Positions 1-8,252 of a stretch of DNA of 28,832 bases are shown one piece after another. The stretch's first letter is position 1. Each line of letters begins with the position of its first letter. A model generated the notes under the pieces. The model had not been told where the DNA came from. It searched no databases and saw nothing but the letters and a program-made list of their open reading frames with translations. Origin of the DNA: CAYUNT01 sp964446285 (GTDB lineage Bacteria; Sumerlaeota; Sumerlaeia; SLMS01; CAYUNT01); assembly GCA_964446285.1 (NCBI GenBank), contig CAYUNT010000034.1, forward strand, positions 1 to 28,832. The letters run 5' to 3'. The position numbers and the translations under genes were made by a program.

Positions 1-459
1 CAGAATCTCCGCCCTCGTTCCAAGATCATAATGCGGGTGCGCCTCGGCCGAAGAGGCGGGGGATGGGGCGGAAGATGCAGGGCCGGGAGACGATGGAGAA
101 AAAGCGGAGATGGGTGGGTCCTCCGCAATTGCCCCGCCGCCGATGCTGAATACCCGGCGCGATGCCACGGCAGCGCCCGCGCCGTCCAGCGCCTCAAATA
201 ACATTCCGAGCGGACGTGGCGGCAGTTCCTCGCCCGGTTTCCAAACGATTTCCGGGACGAGCGGGGCGAGGGCATCGCGGAGGGCGGCGTCGGTCAGATG
301 GCCACGGCCCGTAGCGGCCAAACTCCCATATAGAGTGACGCGAATGCCCGGCGCGCCGGGAAAATCCCTCCGGAAACGCTCCGCCGCAAGGCGCGGCGCC
401 ATGGTGTGGCTGCTCGAAGGTCCAGCGCCGATGCGATAGAGTTCCCGGATTGATTTCAT
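1..459 (-). CDS. sdaA: L-serine dehydratase (L-serine ammonia-lyase), N-terminal part, truncated by window edge
   Basis: The reading frame starts at the ATG at 459 and stays open to base 1, so only the first 153 residues are present. It begins MKSIRELYRIGAGPSSSHTM; the GPSSSHT motif at residues 13-19 is the serine-binding signature of iron-sulfur L-serine dehydratases, which convert L-serine to pyruvate and ammonia in the cytoplasm. YGSLAATGRGHLTD and the later SIGGGAI segment also fit the beta domain of this family. The start is supported by a purine-rich AAGGAAAGG a few bases upstream. After the GGG motif there is an unusual Ser/Pro/Ala-rich stretch of about 27 residues before the frame returns to family-like sequence (HYDLGTRAEIL). 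The gene lies 25 bp after the preceding minus-strand gene and may share its transcript. The Fe-S alpha domain would lie outside the window. Confidence 0.88.
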   Translation of the reverse strand, partial: MKSIRELYRIGAGPSSSHTMAPRLAAERFRRDFPGAPGIRVTLYGSLAATGRGHLTDAALRDALAPLVPEIVWKPGEELPPRPLGMLFEALDGAGAAVASRRVFSIGGGAIAEDPPISAFSPSSPGPASSAPSPASSAEAHPHYDLGTRAEIL

Positions 460-484
460 TCGGTTTTTCCTTTCCTTGCGCGGT

Positions 485-1378
485 TTATGAACCCGCCTTT
501 TCGCCCGGAGATGGATCGTCAGAATGCTTCGATGGGCCGAAAACATTGATGACATCAAAGGTTCCGTCGCCGCGCCGCAAGCGCACAGGCACCTCATAAC
601 CGCCAATCACCGAGTCGTGCGGAATGCGGCTGAGGTCGCCGTCGAAAATCCAGCGAACCGGTCCGCCGCTGCCTGGTTCGGGAGGCGAGAGCGCGCCAAG
701 CCCCTCTACCGCGATGGCGGGGAATCGCTGTTTTTCATCGGTGGAAAAACGGAATTGAAACGGCGGCCCGATCGACGATTTGCGCCGGAGCGGAACCAGA
801 TAGCGCGGTTTTGCGCCTTTGGCCGGAGAATTGACACCGACGACCTCGCCCGCTTCGCCGCGCTGTGCCTCGCCTCCGGCCGCATAATACGCCAGCGCTT
901 CGAGCAAGACAGCGTCGTTGCGCATCGCCGGAGCCAGGCGCAGGCCGCTGCTCGCCGCGACGCCTTCACTGCCCCCGCCTTGGCTCCCCCCCTCGCCGCC
1001 GCCTGCCGCAGTCTCGGCAAGGTCTTTGTCCATGCGCGATAAAATGCCCGCCAGAGCGGCCATTTCCTCCAGGGCTTGTGTGCGGTCGAGACTGTGGAAC
1101 GTCCGCCGGATAAACGTGAAACTGATTGCCGCGAGGATGATCACCGTCGCGCCAATTACTACATAGGTTTTCCATTCCTCGCGATTGCCGATCATGCTTC
1201 GCGTGGTGGAAATTCCCCCTTCCGTTCCGGCGGGTTTGCCCGCGCCGCCTTTGCCTTGCGGCTTTTTACCGCCCGAGGCGGTGCTGGCGGGCCGTCCGCG
1301 AGGAACCACGATCCGCGGCCGGTCTGGGGAAGACGCCTGGCGCTGGAAAAACTGCTGGGGAGGGCCTTTTCGTGACAT
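485..1378 (-). CDS. Single-pass membrane protein of unknown function
   Basis: I do not recognise the family. The frame can be read from a TTG at 1498, an ATG at 1441 or an ATG at 1378. None has a convincing ribosome-binding site, and I chose 1378 because the protein then begins with a basic, proline-rich tail. That gives 297 residues: a positively charged Pro/Gly-rich N-terminus (1-70), one hydrophobic segment at about 71-90 (TYVVIGATVIILAAISFTFI), a short helical stretch, a Gly/Glu-rich linker (GGGEGGSQGGGSEG), and a C-terminal globular region of about 180 residues. Positive charges before the segment predict an N-in, C-out topology. It sits between a MauE-like protein and serine dehydratase on the same strand. 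A role alongside the redox protein is possible but unsupported. Confidence 0.6.
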   Translation of the reverse strand: MSRKGPPQQFFQRQASSPDRPRIVVPRGRPASTASGGKKPQGKGGAGKPAGTEGGISTTRSMIGNREEWKTYVVIGATVIILAAISFTFIRRTFHSLDRTQALEEMAALAGILSRMDKDLAETAAGGGEGGSQGGGSEGVAASSGLRLAPAMRNDAVLLEALAYYAAGGEAQRGEAGEVVGVNSPAKGAKPRYLVPLRRKSSIGPPFQFRFSTDEKQRFPAIAVEGLGALSPPEPGSGGPVRWIFDGDLSRIPHDSVIGGYEVPVRLRRGDGTFDVINVFGPSKHSDDPSPGEKAGS

Positions 1379-1543
1379 TGGAGGAACAAACCCCGAAGTC
1401 GAATGGGAATGCGGCAGAACAGTGGCGAATTCAAACGCCATACTGAACAGGAAAAATCTTACCCGGAACCTGGTGACGCTTTCCAGCCCGATTCTCAAAC
1501 GCCGATTTCTTTAGGCGTGTCCATCGGCGGGTGCGACCTTGCG

Positions 1544-2170
1544 CTATTTGGGAAAAAGCGAGTCTATGGCCCAGCGTCCGCCGCCGCGGCGCAAGACCCA
1601 TGCCGCCGCGCAGATCAGCGCGGCATTGCGGGCCAGCGAAGGCCATCCCACGGGACCCTGGCCGAGCGCGCCAAAACATCCGCAACTAATTGTCATGCCG
1701 CTCAGCACCGCCCAGGCGAGGGCGCCCGTGAAGGCGGCGAGCAATCCTATCGCAACCAACGCCGCCGCGCGCGAAAAAACGCCCAGCGCCAGGCACGCTC
1801 CCGCCACAATTTCCTGCCAGATAAAGAAAAACGCCAGTGCTGCCACCCACGAAGTCGGAACCATCCCAAAGGCGTCTATCGAAAGCGCGAATGCCTTGGG
1901 CGAACGCATTTTCAGCGTTGAGGCGAGCAGCAGCGATCCTCCAACGGCCAATCGGCACAGCAAAAGCGCCAGCGACGATTGCGCCGCGAGCAAAATGCAG
2001 CTGAGCAACCCCTTTCGCTGTTCCCCGTGCCGCGAACTTTGGTCCTGCGGACCTTCATTATGGGGAGCCTGACGCCGCTTAAGTTGATCCTCCGAGGGCA
2101 GAGGCGGGGCCTTGGATTTTGCCGATTCCTCCGCGCCCTTTCGCGGAGATGTTTGTGGAAAATCCTTCAT
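1544..2170 (-). CDS. MauE/DoxX-family redox-associated membrane protein
   Basis: The protein has about four hydrophobic helices (roughly residues 65-85, 108-130, 133-157 and 179-193) and a CGCFG motif at residues 163-167, followed by a WPSLARNAAL segment. This combination is typical of the MauE branch of the DoxX-like membrane proteins. MauE is needed for disulfide formation in methylamine dehydrogenase, and relatives elsewhere are thought to move redox equivalents across the membrane through the CxC cysteines. The glutamate in the FFFIWQEIVAGACL helix is also family-like. A hydrophilic N-terminus of about 50 residues is longer than usual. The frame is open to 2254 with several possible starts; I took the ATG at 2170 (208 aa), but no start has a strong ribosome-binding site. 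No other mau genes or thioredoxin-like partner are visible. Confidence 0.75.
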   Translation of the reverse strand: MKDFPQTSPRKGAEESAKSKAPPLPSEDQLKRRQAPHNEGPQDQSSRHGEQRKGLLSCILLAAQSSLALLLCRLAVGGSLLLASTLKMRSPKAFALSIDAFGMVPTSWVAALAFFFIWQEIVAGACLALGVFSRAAALVAIGLLAAFTGALAWAVLSGMTISCGCFGALGQGPVGWPSLARNAALICAAAWVLRRGGGRWAIDSLFPK

Positions 2171-2417
2171 ATTATTTGAATCACGAGATCCGTTCAGCAG
2201 AGATAACCGCGCTTGCCGCATCGCCGCCTGCATTGCGGCCAATCGCCAAGCCAAACGGCTTTCTAGGAAATCTGCTCAGCCGCCGTCAACCCCAGCCGAG
2301 CAAAAGGCACATGGATGCCAATTATTTCGCCCCTGTCTTTTTCCGCTCACGCGCTTTGGTTGGGTGCATTCTGGCACTTTGCGGATGGCCCACGCAGGGG
2401 GGAATGTGTTGCGCAAG

Positions 2418-2477
2418 AAGTCTGAAGGCAGGAGGTCCGAAGGTGAGAGGTCCAAAGGCAAAAGGTCCGAAGGGCCG
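2418..2477. repeat. 15-bp tandem repeat, four units
   Basis: Four consecutive 15-bp units follow the pattern aggtccgaaggnnnn, starting at 2418, 2433, 2448 and 2463. The first unit is the most diverged and the last runs into a palindrome. Because 15 is a multiple of three the array creates a chance Arg-Ser-Glu-Gly-Lys coding pattern, which is why frames through it look open; I do not regard it as coding. Confidence 0.8.
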
Positions 2478-2489
2478 GTTTCAATACAG

Positions 2490-2563
2490 CCCAGGTCGGA
2501 GCGAAGCGAAGGCCTGGGATTGGGCAAATCCTCTATGAATCCGAGCTCCGAAGGAGCGGATTC
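2490..2563. repeat. Pair of palindromic elements (REP-like)
   Basis: Two hairpin-forming sequences sit side by side. The first has arms CCCAGG (2490-2495) and CCTGGG (2513-2518) around a loop containing gcgaagcgaa. The second has arms GAATCC (2537-2542) and GGATTC (2558-2563) enclosing GCTCC (2545-2549) and GGAGC (2553-2557) with a GAA loop and a two-base bulge. No U-tract follows either, so they do not look like intrinsic terminators. Their compact form and intergenic site suggest a dispersed REP-like element, which is an inference. Confidence 0.55.
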
Positions 2564-2816
2564 AAAACGTGGCGAAATCTCTTGTCTGTTTTGATGCCGC
2601 TTGCCCTTCCGCTCCTGGGGGACACCATGTACCTGTGTATTACCTGAATTGCCGGATCGTTGTCTTGACGTTTCGGCGGGAGAGGGAGCACAGTAATTGC
2701 TTGTGCCGGGGCAGCGAATGCCGCGCGCGCCTGATTGAACCCGATTCGCCGGAGCGTTTTACTCGCTTTTTTCGCTTGTCCCAGGCGCGATTCCAAATCC
2801 GAAATGAGCCGTTCCC

Positions 2817-3930
2817 ATGCTATCCGATGCCATTCAGATTCTTGCCGCGATGAAGACGAAAACCGAAGAAAATCGGAGGTATCTTTGACCTCGATAGCCG
2901 AAAATCGCGCCTTCAGGAACTTGATGCACTGACGCAGCAACCGCAATTCTGGGGTGATCAGACGGGCAGCAAGGCGGTGATGAAAGAGATTAAACGCCTG
3001 AAATCCGTGATCGGACCTTGGGATGCGCTGGCGAAAAACATCGGAGACACGTTGGAACTGGCCGAGCTCCTTAAAGAGGAAGGGACTCTGGAGGGGCCGG
3101 ATGTGGAACAGATCGAGCGGGAGGCGCGTGAGATTGAAACACGCGCGCATGATCTCGAATTCCGCTCGATGATGAGCGACGAAGCCGACATCCTCAACTG
3201 CTTCATAAACATTCACCCGGGCGCGGGCGGCACCGAGTCGCAGGATTGGTCGCAGATGCTCCTGCGCCTGTATTTGCGCTGGGCGGAGCGCCACGGCTTC
3301 GAGGTGCATGAACTCGATCTCGACGACGGCGAAGTCGCTGGGATCAAGAATGCGACAATTCATGTCATCGGGGAATATGCATATGGCTACTTGAAAGGCG
3401 AAACGGGCGTCCACCGGCTGGTGCGCATTTCGCCATTCGACGCCAATGCGCGCCGCCACACGTCGTTTTCGGCCGTGTATGTGTCGCCCGAGGTGGATGA
3501 ATCCATCGAGATCGAAGTTAACGAAAAGGACATCCGCCTGGACTCATTCCGCGCGGGCGGGAAGGGCGGCCAGAAGGTCAATAAAACCACAAGCGCCGTG
3601 CGAATCACGCACTTCCCTACAGGCATTGTGGTGCAGTGCCAGAACGAGCGCTCGTGGCATCAGAACCGCGAGATGGCCTTCAAGGTTCTCCGCTCGCGAT
3701 TGTATGAATATGAGCTAAAACGGCGCCGCGCGGAACTGGACAAACTTGAATCGCAAAAGGCCGACATCAATTTTGGCTCGCAAATCCGCAACTATGTTCT
3801 GCATCCATATCAGCTTGTGAAAGACCTGCGGACGGACGTGGAGACGTCAGACACGCAAGGCGTTCTCGACGGCGAAATCGACGAATTCATCGAGGCGCTG
3901 CTCAAGCAAGGGATGAAGTCGGTTAAGTAG
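2817..3930 (+). CDS. prfB: Peptide chain release factor 2, made by programmed +1 frameshift
   Basis: RF2 recognises UGA and UAA stop codons and triggers peptide release on the ribosome. Translation starts at the ATG at 2817 and reads 23 codons to CTT followed by TGA (2886-2888). A +1 shift on CTT-T then continues at GAC (2887) to the TAG at 3928-3930, giving about 370 residues, the normal RF2 length. After the shift the sequence DLDSRKSRLQELDALTQQPQ and FWGD match the RF2 N-terminal domain. The SPF recognition tripeptide (in RISPFDANARRH) marks it as RF2 rather than RF1. The catalytic GGQ lies in FRAGGKGGQKVNKTTSAVR. A frame caller that ignores the shift would begin at 2977 and lose the N-terminus. 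The gene itself ends in UAG, a codon RF2 does not read. No lysyl-tRNA synthetase gene follows. Expression should be autoregulated through the frameshift. Confidence 0.96.
2872..2889 (+). promoter_or_regulatory. prfB programmed +1 frameshift signal
   Basis: The site reads cggaggtatctttgac. A Shine-Dalgarno-like GGAGG lies just before the slippery CTT, followed by in-frame TGA and then C, the poor-termination context. Spacing of the purine motif to CTT is the same as in the Escherichia coli prfB site. When RF2 is scarce, the ribosome pauses at UGA and shifts forward one base. Confidence 0.95.
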
Positions 3931-4027
3931 AGTTGTGAATTTTGGGTTGCGAGTTGTGAGAAAGAAAGTGGGCAGTGACCAGTGGCAAGGGGAAAGTTAT
4001 GAGTTGCGAGTTATGAGTTGCGAGTTG
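3930..4027. repeat. Heptanucleotide repeat tracts downstream of prfB
   Basis: Two tracts of degenerate 7-bp units with core gagttg/gagtta lie at 3930-3963 and 3993-4027. The second is the cleaner one, with units starting at 4000, 4007, 4014 and 4021. They flank an A/G-rich segment containing aaagaaagtgggcagtgacc. A related tract with the same 7-bp period is found at 19653-19680. No coding potential is apparent. The tract starts at the last base of the prfB stop codon. Confidence 0.7.
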
Positions 4028-4051
4028 CGGGCAGCGGATTGGGAAAACGGG

Positions 4052-7000
4052 TTAGGAGTGCGATGCCTTGGGATGACTTTGCAGTTGGGCATTTATCCAT
4101 AGTTCGATTTCCGGGGCAGGCGCTGGTTTCTGGAAGTAGAAGCCCTGGACAAAATCACATCCAAGATGCCGCACTTTTTCGAGCTGGGCTTCTTCTTCCA
4201 CGCCTTCGGCAATAACTCGCAGGCCAAGATTGTGGCCCAGCGAGACGACAGAACGCACGATTTCCATGCTCTTTGACTCTTGTTCGATGCCCAGGATCAG
4301 GGAACGGTCGATCTTGAGCGCATCGAGCGAAAACTGCCGCAAATACGATAGCGAAGAATACCCGCTCCCAAAATCGTCCACAACCAGGCGCACGCCCAGC
4401 CGGTGAAGAACTCCCAGCACTTCCGTGGTATATTCAGGGTTTTTCATAAGGGAAGACTCGGTCAATTCAAGCCACAACATGCCTGGTTCCGTGGCGGCCT
4501 CGCCCAGCGCCTTTTGCACCTTATCCACGAGCAGGGGGTCCGTGAACTGGCGCATGGAAAGATTGATGGCGATTGATATTGGGCAATTGGCAGGCAAACG
4601 CTGGCGCCATGCACGCAACTGTTTGCACGATTCTCTGAGCACCCAGGTTCCCAGAGGGACAATCAGGTCCGTATCTTCCGCGATGGCTATCAGCTCGCCC
4701 GGGGTGAGCAGGCCCAGTTGCGGATGACGCCACCGCAAGAGAGCCTCCAGCCCGATTTCATTGTGGCCATTGAGCGGCATGATTGGCTGGTAATGCATTT
4801 CGAGTTCGCGCCCTTGGAGGGCGCGGCGAAGACCGCTTTCCAACTCGAGCTGGTGGATTGTCTGCTTGTGCATTGCTTCATCGAAAATGGCGCTTAATCC
4901 CCGCCCGAGAGCCTTGGCTCGATACATGGCAATTTCCGCGTTGCGAAGCAGACCCTCAGCCTGTTCCTCCTTGGGGGATCCGAAGGCCACTCCGACGCTC
5001 GCGGTCACATGCAGACTGCGTTCCTGAATCCAGAATGGCTGTTCAAGCACCTCGTGGATTCGGTCGGCCAGGCGCAACGCGGCGCTTTCGCCAGGGATGT
5101 CGTCGAGCAGGATAACAAACTCATCCCCGCCGGGGCGCGCGATTGTATCGCCGGGGCGGAGAAGCGAAGCAAGGCGGTGGCCAATTTCCATCAGCAAGCG
5201 GTCTCCGGCGGAATGGCCCAGGCTGTCATTCACATTCTTGAAGCGATCCATGTCCGCCAGGAGAATGGCGAATTGATATTTCTCGCGCCCTCGCGCCCGC
5301 TCCAGGCATTGCCCAATGCGGTCCATCAAAAGAGTCCGGTTGGGCAAATCCGTCAGGCTGTCGTGGAAAACATGGCGGACGATGCGTTCTTCGGCCTGTT
5401 TGCGATCTGTCACATTGCGCACAATCGCAAGAACGCGGTTCTGGCCGCATGGAACGACCCGGGCCTCAAAATAGGCCAGCTTTCCCCGAATGCGCAGTGG
5501 ATATTCGATAACCTGCATTTCCCGGGTTTTCAAGGCGCGCTCCTGCGCCAGCGCATGAATTCCCGCCAGGCTTTCTGGAAAGATTTCCCGGAAGTTTTTG
5601 CCCAGAAACGACTCGGCTGGCATGAGGAGGTCCTCTTCGTTGCGAGCGTGATAGTCCAGGAATACGCCATCCGCGCTCATTAAAAACATCATGTCCGGCA
5701 GGGCATGGAGCAAGGCGCGGTTTCTTGCCTCGCTCTCACGCAGGGCATCGTCCGCGCGCGCCGCGTCCAGCGCATTGGTCAGTATTTCTCCGACAATTTT
5801 CAGCAGCGCCACCACATCGTCCGGCCATGTTTTCTCTCTGCGAACCGCGTCGAATCCCAAAAATCCAACCAGGTTGCCGCGCGTGATCATTGGCACAGCA
5901 ACCAGGGAATGCACACCTTGCGCTTCGAGCATTGCTTTTTCCGTGCTGGCCTCCGCGGGCATTTGCGGCACGCGCGGAATAAGGATGATTCTGCCTGAGC
6001 GCAATTGGCTCATCCACCAGGGAATGGATTTTACCGGAATATCCTGAAGATTTTCTTTTTGCGGCTCGATGCCTTCCGCGCACCATTCGTGCGTGTTGCC
6101 GATAGATTCTCCGCCAGGCAGAATGTCAAAAATATAACTCCGATCCGCCTGGACAAAGGCGCCAATTTTCGCGAGCGATTGTTCGATTTCCGCATCCAGT
6201 TGCTCCTCGGGAACGGAGATGAACCGGGTGGAAATAGAGGTAATTAAACGCTCGAATTGTATTCGGTAGCGAAGGGCTTCTTCCGCCTTTTTGCGGTCGC
6301 GGTCCTCAATATGCAATGCAATCAGGTCGGCAACAGAGCCAGCGAATTCCTGCTCCGCCAGGGTCCACTTGCGAGCGGGTCCGATATGTTCATGGCACAC
6401 AACACCCACAACACGCCCGCCAATTCGAATCGGCGCGTCCATGAGGGCGCCGATTCCCAAAGGTATGAGATAATCAGCACTGAATTCCTGAGTTCGCGGA
6501 TCGTTTGGCGCATCCGAAGCCACCAGAGCGCGTTCCGATTCCAGCGCCTTAAAATAGGTGGGGAAAGAATCCACTATCAGGTCGGGCGCATGGGTGTGTT
6601 CCTTGACTCCGGAATCGAACAGGTCCCTGCCAACAAGACGGGTGTGATCGTCTGAAAAGAACCAGACGCCAACTCGCTGCACTTCGATGGTGCGGGCGGC
6701 CATTTCCGTGAGTTGATGAATAATATCATCGAGGTTGCCGCTTTCGCGCAGCGTGCGCAGGGAAAATTCCGCCAGGGCGGGGACTTGGCGGCGCAGACGG
6801 TCGTCATTCTCCCGCATGGTCCGAACTTCCTCGCATTCGAGGCGCGCTTCTTCCAAACCCTGCAAAGTATGATTTATGGATTCGCCCAGTTGGCCCAGTT
6901 CATCACTGCCTTCCGCTTCTACGCGGCCAGAAAAGTCGCGCTCGCGCGCGATGCGTCCCAGACCCTCGCTCAGGCGCGCCAGGCGCGCGAGCACGAGCCG

Positions 7001-7894
7001 TTCGAGCAGCCCAATTCCCAATACTCCAAACAGCACGCCAATGGCCGCCAATAGAAGGAGGTAAGACCAGAAGGTGGTCCGGCCTTCTATGTAAATGGCC
7101 GGAGTTCTGCTGGCCATCAGCAGGAGGGCGGGCTTGTCCTCCACGTCGCGAATTACACCAAACCCGCTCACCTCATTTGGCGTTACGGGAAGGATAAGGA
7201 TCGATTCGCGCCCTTTCAGCCGGTTCAAAATTTCCTCGTCCATATTCAATGGCGGGCTGGCGAAAGGAAAACCCCGGAGCGATATCCGCATCGCCTGGCC
7301 CGCGCGCTGAACCTCATCATCGTCCACCCATCTCCCCATGACAAAAATACCCCGGGGCGGCCCCTTCTTTTTGGAGGTCAGAATCGGGCAGGCGGCTAGC
7401 ATCGCCGTCTTGTTGTGAACAGATAACAAACCAGAAAATGCGTTGTTGGCTGCCCCCTTGGAGCGCCGCAAGAGCGCGCTATGAACAGCGCGAATGATCG
7501 CTTCCTCCGCCTCTTGCGGTTCTCCTTCCCTGGTTGCGCTATCGAATTGAAGCGCTCGGACGCTTGCGAAGGATTGGTCGAAAAGTATCACGAAATTGAC
7601 ATGGAGGTCCAGAAGCGTTGCGCCTGAAAGGTTGGATTGAATAAACGTTTCATCCCGGCTTTGCAAAAATGCGTAGGTATCGTCCCAGTTGGCATAGTCC
7701 TTTGTCGTAGCCATCAGGTTTTTCTGTTCGATAGAAAAGTATTCAAATACCTGCCCTACGGCATATCGCATCTCCTGTTCTTCCAGGTTGGCGAAACTGC
7801 CCAGCAGAACTTGGCGGGAGATAAAATACAGCCCCACGCCCAGAATGGCCAGGGCCGCAACGAATATCACGAACGTTTTTCTGCGCAGACTCAC
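4052..7894 (-). CDS. CHASE4-HAMP-GAF-GAF-PAS-GGDEF-EAL cyclic-di-GMP signalling protein
   Basis: A membrane sensor predicted to make and/or degrade cyclic-di-GMP. In order: TM1 (about 6-25), a CHASE4-like extracytoplasmic sensor (about 30-265), TM2 (275-299), HAMP (297-350), two GAF domains (372-537 and 547-714), PAS (722-834), GGDEF (837-1004) and EAL (1026-1270). The cyclase is intact: DMDRFKNVNDSLGHSAGD and GGDEF at 922-926, with a product-inhibition I-site RPGD (913-916) exactly five residues before GGDEF. The phosphodiesterase also looks intact: EALLRW (from 1050), the ELTE glutamates, DDFGSG (1173-1178), KIDRS and AEGVE. I start at the GTG at 7894 because GGAGG lies eight bases upstream. 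A TTG at 7927 would add 11 residues but has no ribosome-binding site. The gene is monocistronic, with a likely promoter at 7997-8025. Both outputs may be active or one may dominate. Confidence 0.93.
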   Translation of the reverse strand: MSLRRKTFVIFVAALAILGVGLYFISRQVLLGSFANLEEQEMRYAVGQVFEYFSIEQKNLMATTKDYANWDDTYAFLQSRDETFIQSNLSGATLLDLHVNFVILFDQSFASVRALQFDSATREGEPQEAEEAIIRAVHSALLRRSKGAANNAFSGLLSVHNKTAMLAACPILTSKKKGPPRGIFVMGRWVDDDEVQRAGQAMRISLRGFPFASPPLNMDEEILNRLKGRESILILPVTPNEVSGFGVIRDVEDKPALLLMASRTPAIYIEGRTTFWSYLLLLAAIGVLFGVLGIGLLERLVLARLARLSEGLGRIARERDFSGRVEAEGSDELGQLGESINHTLQGLEEARLECEEVRTMRENDDRLRRQVPALAEFSLRTLRESGNLDDIIHQLTEMAARTIEVQRVGVWFFSDDHTRLVGRDLFDSGVKEHTHAPDLIVDSFPTYFKALESERALVASDAPNDPRTQEFSADYLIPLGIGALMDAPIRIGGRVVGVVCHEHIGPARKWTLAEQEFAGSVADLIALHIEDRDRKKAEEALRYRIQFERLITSISTRFISVPEEQLDAEIEQSLAKIGAFVQADRSYIFDILPGGESIGNTHEWCAEGIEPQKENLQDIPVKSIPWWMSQLRSGRIILIPRVPQMPAEASTEKAMLEAQGVHSLVAVPMITRGNLVGFLGFDAVRREKTWPDDVVALLKIVGEILTNALDAARADDALRESEARNRALLHALPDMMFLMSADGVFLDYHARNEEDLLMPAESFLGKNFREIFPESLAGIHALAQERALKTREMQVIEYPLRIRGKLAYFEARVVPCGQNRVLAIVRNVTDRKQAEERIVRHVFHDSLTDLPNRTLLMDRIGQCLERARGREKYQFAILLADMDRFKNVNDSLGHSAGDRLLMEIGHRLASLLRPGDTIARPGGDEFVILLDDIPGESAALRLADRIHEVLEQPFWIQERSLHVTASVGVAFGSPKEEQAEGLLRNAEIAMYRAKALGRGLSAIFDEAMHKQTIHQLELESGLRRALQGRELEMHYQPIMPLNGHNEIGLEALLRWRHPQLGLLTPGELIAIAEDTDLIVPLGTWVLRESCKQLRAWRQRLPANCPISIAINLSMRQFTDPLLVDKVQKALGEAATEPGMLWLELTESSLMKNPEYTTEVLGVLHRLGVRLVVDDFGSGYSSLSYLRQFSLDALKIDRSLILGIEQESKSMEIVRSVVSLGHNLGLRVIAEGVEEEAQLEKVRHLGCDFVQGFYFQKPAPAPEIELWINAQLQSHPKASHS

Positions 7895-7996
7895 AACCGG
7901 CGCCTCCGCCTGTGTCCGGTGTGCCAATTGGCCAAAGGGAAATGTCTGAGCGAGGGGGAAGCCGGGATCCTTTCATAGATCCATCTCAAATCATGC

Positions 7997-8025
7997 TTAT
8001 AAATCACTGAGGGGGCGCCACGCAA
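7997..8025 (-). promoter_or_regulatory. Putative sigma-70 promoter of the GGDEF-EAL gene
   Basis: On the minus strand TTGCGT (8020-8025) and TTATAA (7997-8002) are separated by exactly 17 bases. The -10 element lies about 100 bases before the GTG start at 7894, a plausible leader length. This was found by eye and no transcript data support it. Confidence 0.5.
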
Positions 8026-8174
8026 GACAGGATACATTCAATTCCGCGAATTTTGCAGGAATTTTATCTTTATGGCATATTGGGGAACCCGCAAAAACGC
8101 GTGGCAGGCTCTTTTCTTTCATCTTGCGTGCCTTGTGCCGCCTTTCCCGTTGACGCCCCCAGGCGCGCCCTCTA

Positions 8175-8194
8175 GCCGTTTTGAGTGAAACGGC
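8175..8194. promoter_or_regulatory. Inverted repeat upstream of the symporter
   Basis: GCCGTTT (8175-8181) and AAACGGC (8188-8194) form a perfect 7-bp inverted repeat around a 6-base spacer, about 60 bases before the symporter start. It could be an operator or a leader hairpin. No U-tract follows it directly, so it is unlikely to be a terminator. Confidence 0.35.
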
Positions 8195-8252
8195 CTTTGC
8201 GCCTGACCGTATCGATTTCCGCGCGCCTGGCGGCGCCGCTTAATGGAAAGGG

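Larger units (their letters stand above)
2171..2816. other. Intergenic region with repeats between divergent genes
   Basis: This stretch of about 650 bases separates the minus-strand MauE-like gene from prfB. Open frames in it look like chance frames of GC-rich DNA and resemble nothing known. It holds a 15-bp tandem repeat and two palindromes between 2418 and 2563 (listed separately). A TTGACG at 2665-2670 could be a -35 element for prfB, but the best -10-like sequence is too far away at about 20 bp, so I do not call a promoter. Confidence 0.6.
7895..8252. other. Divergent intergenic region, signalling gene to symporter
   Basis: These 358 bases hold the leader and putative promoter of the minus-strand signalling gene and the unassigned control region of the plus-strand symporter. 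A perfect 7-bp inverted repeat lies at 8175-8194. I see no tRNA, riboswitch or small gene here. Confidence 0.5.

Noticed and set aside
2533..3459. 308-codon minus-strand frame overlapping prfB
   Set aside because: It runs across the repeat region and then antisense to RF2, with no ribosome-binding site or family resemblance.
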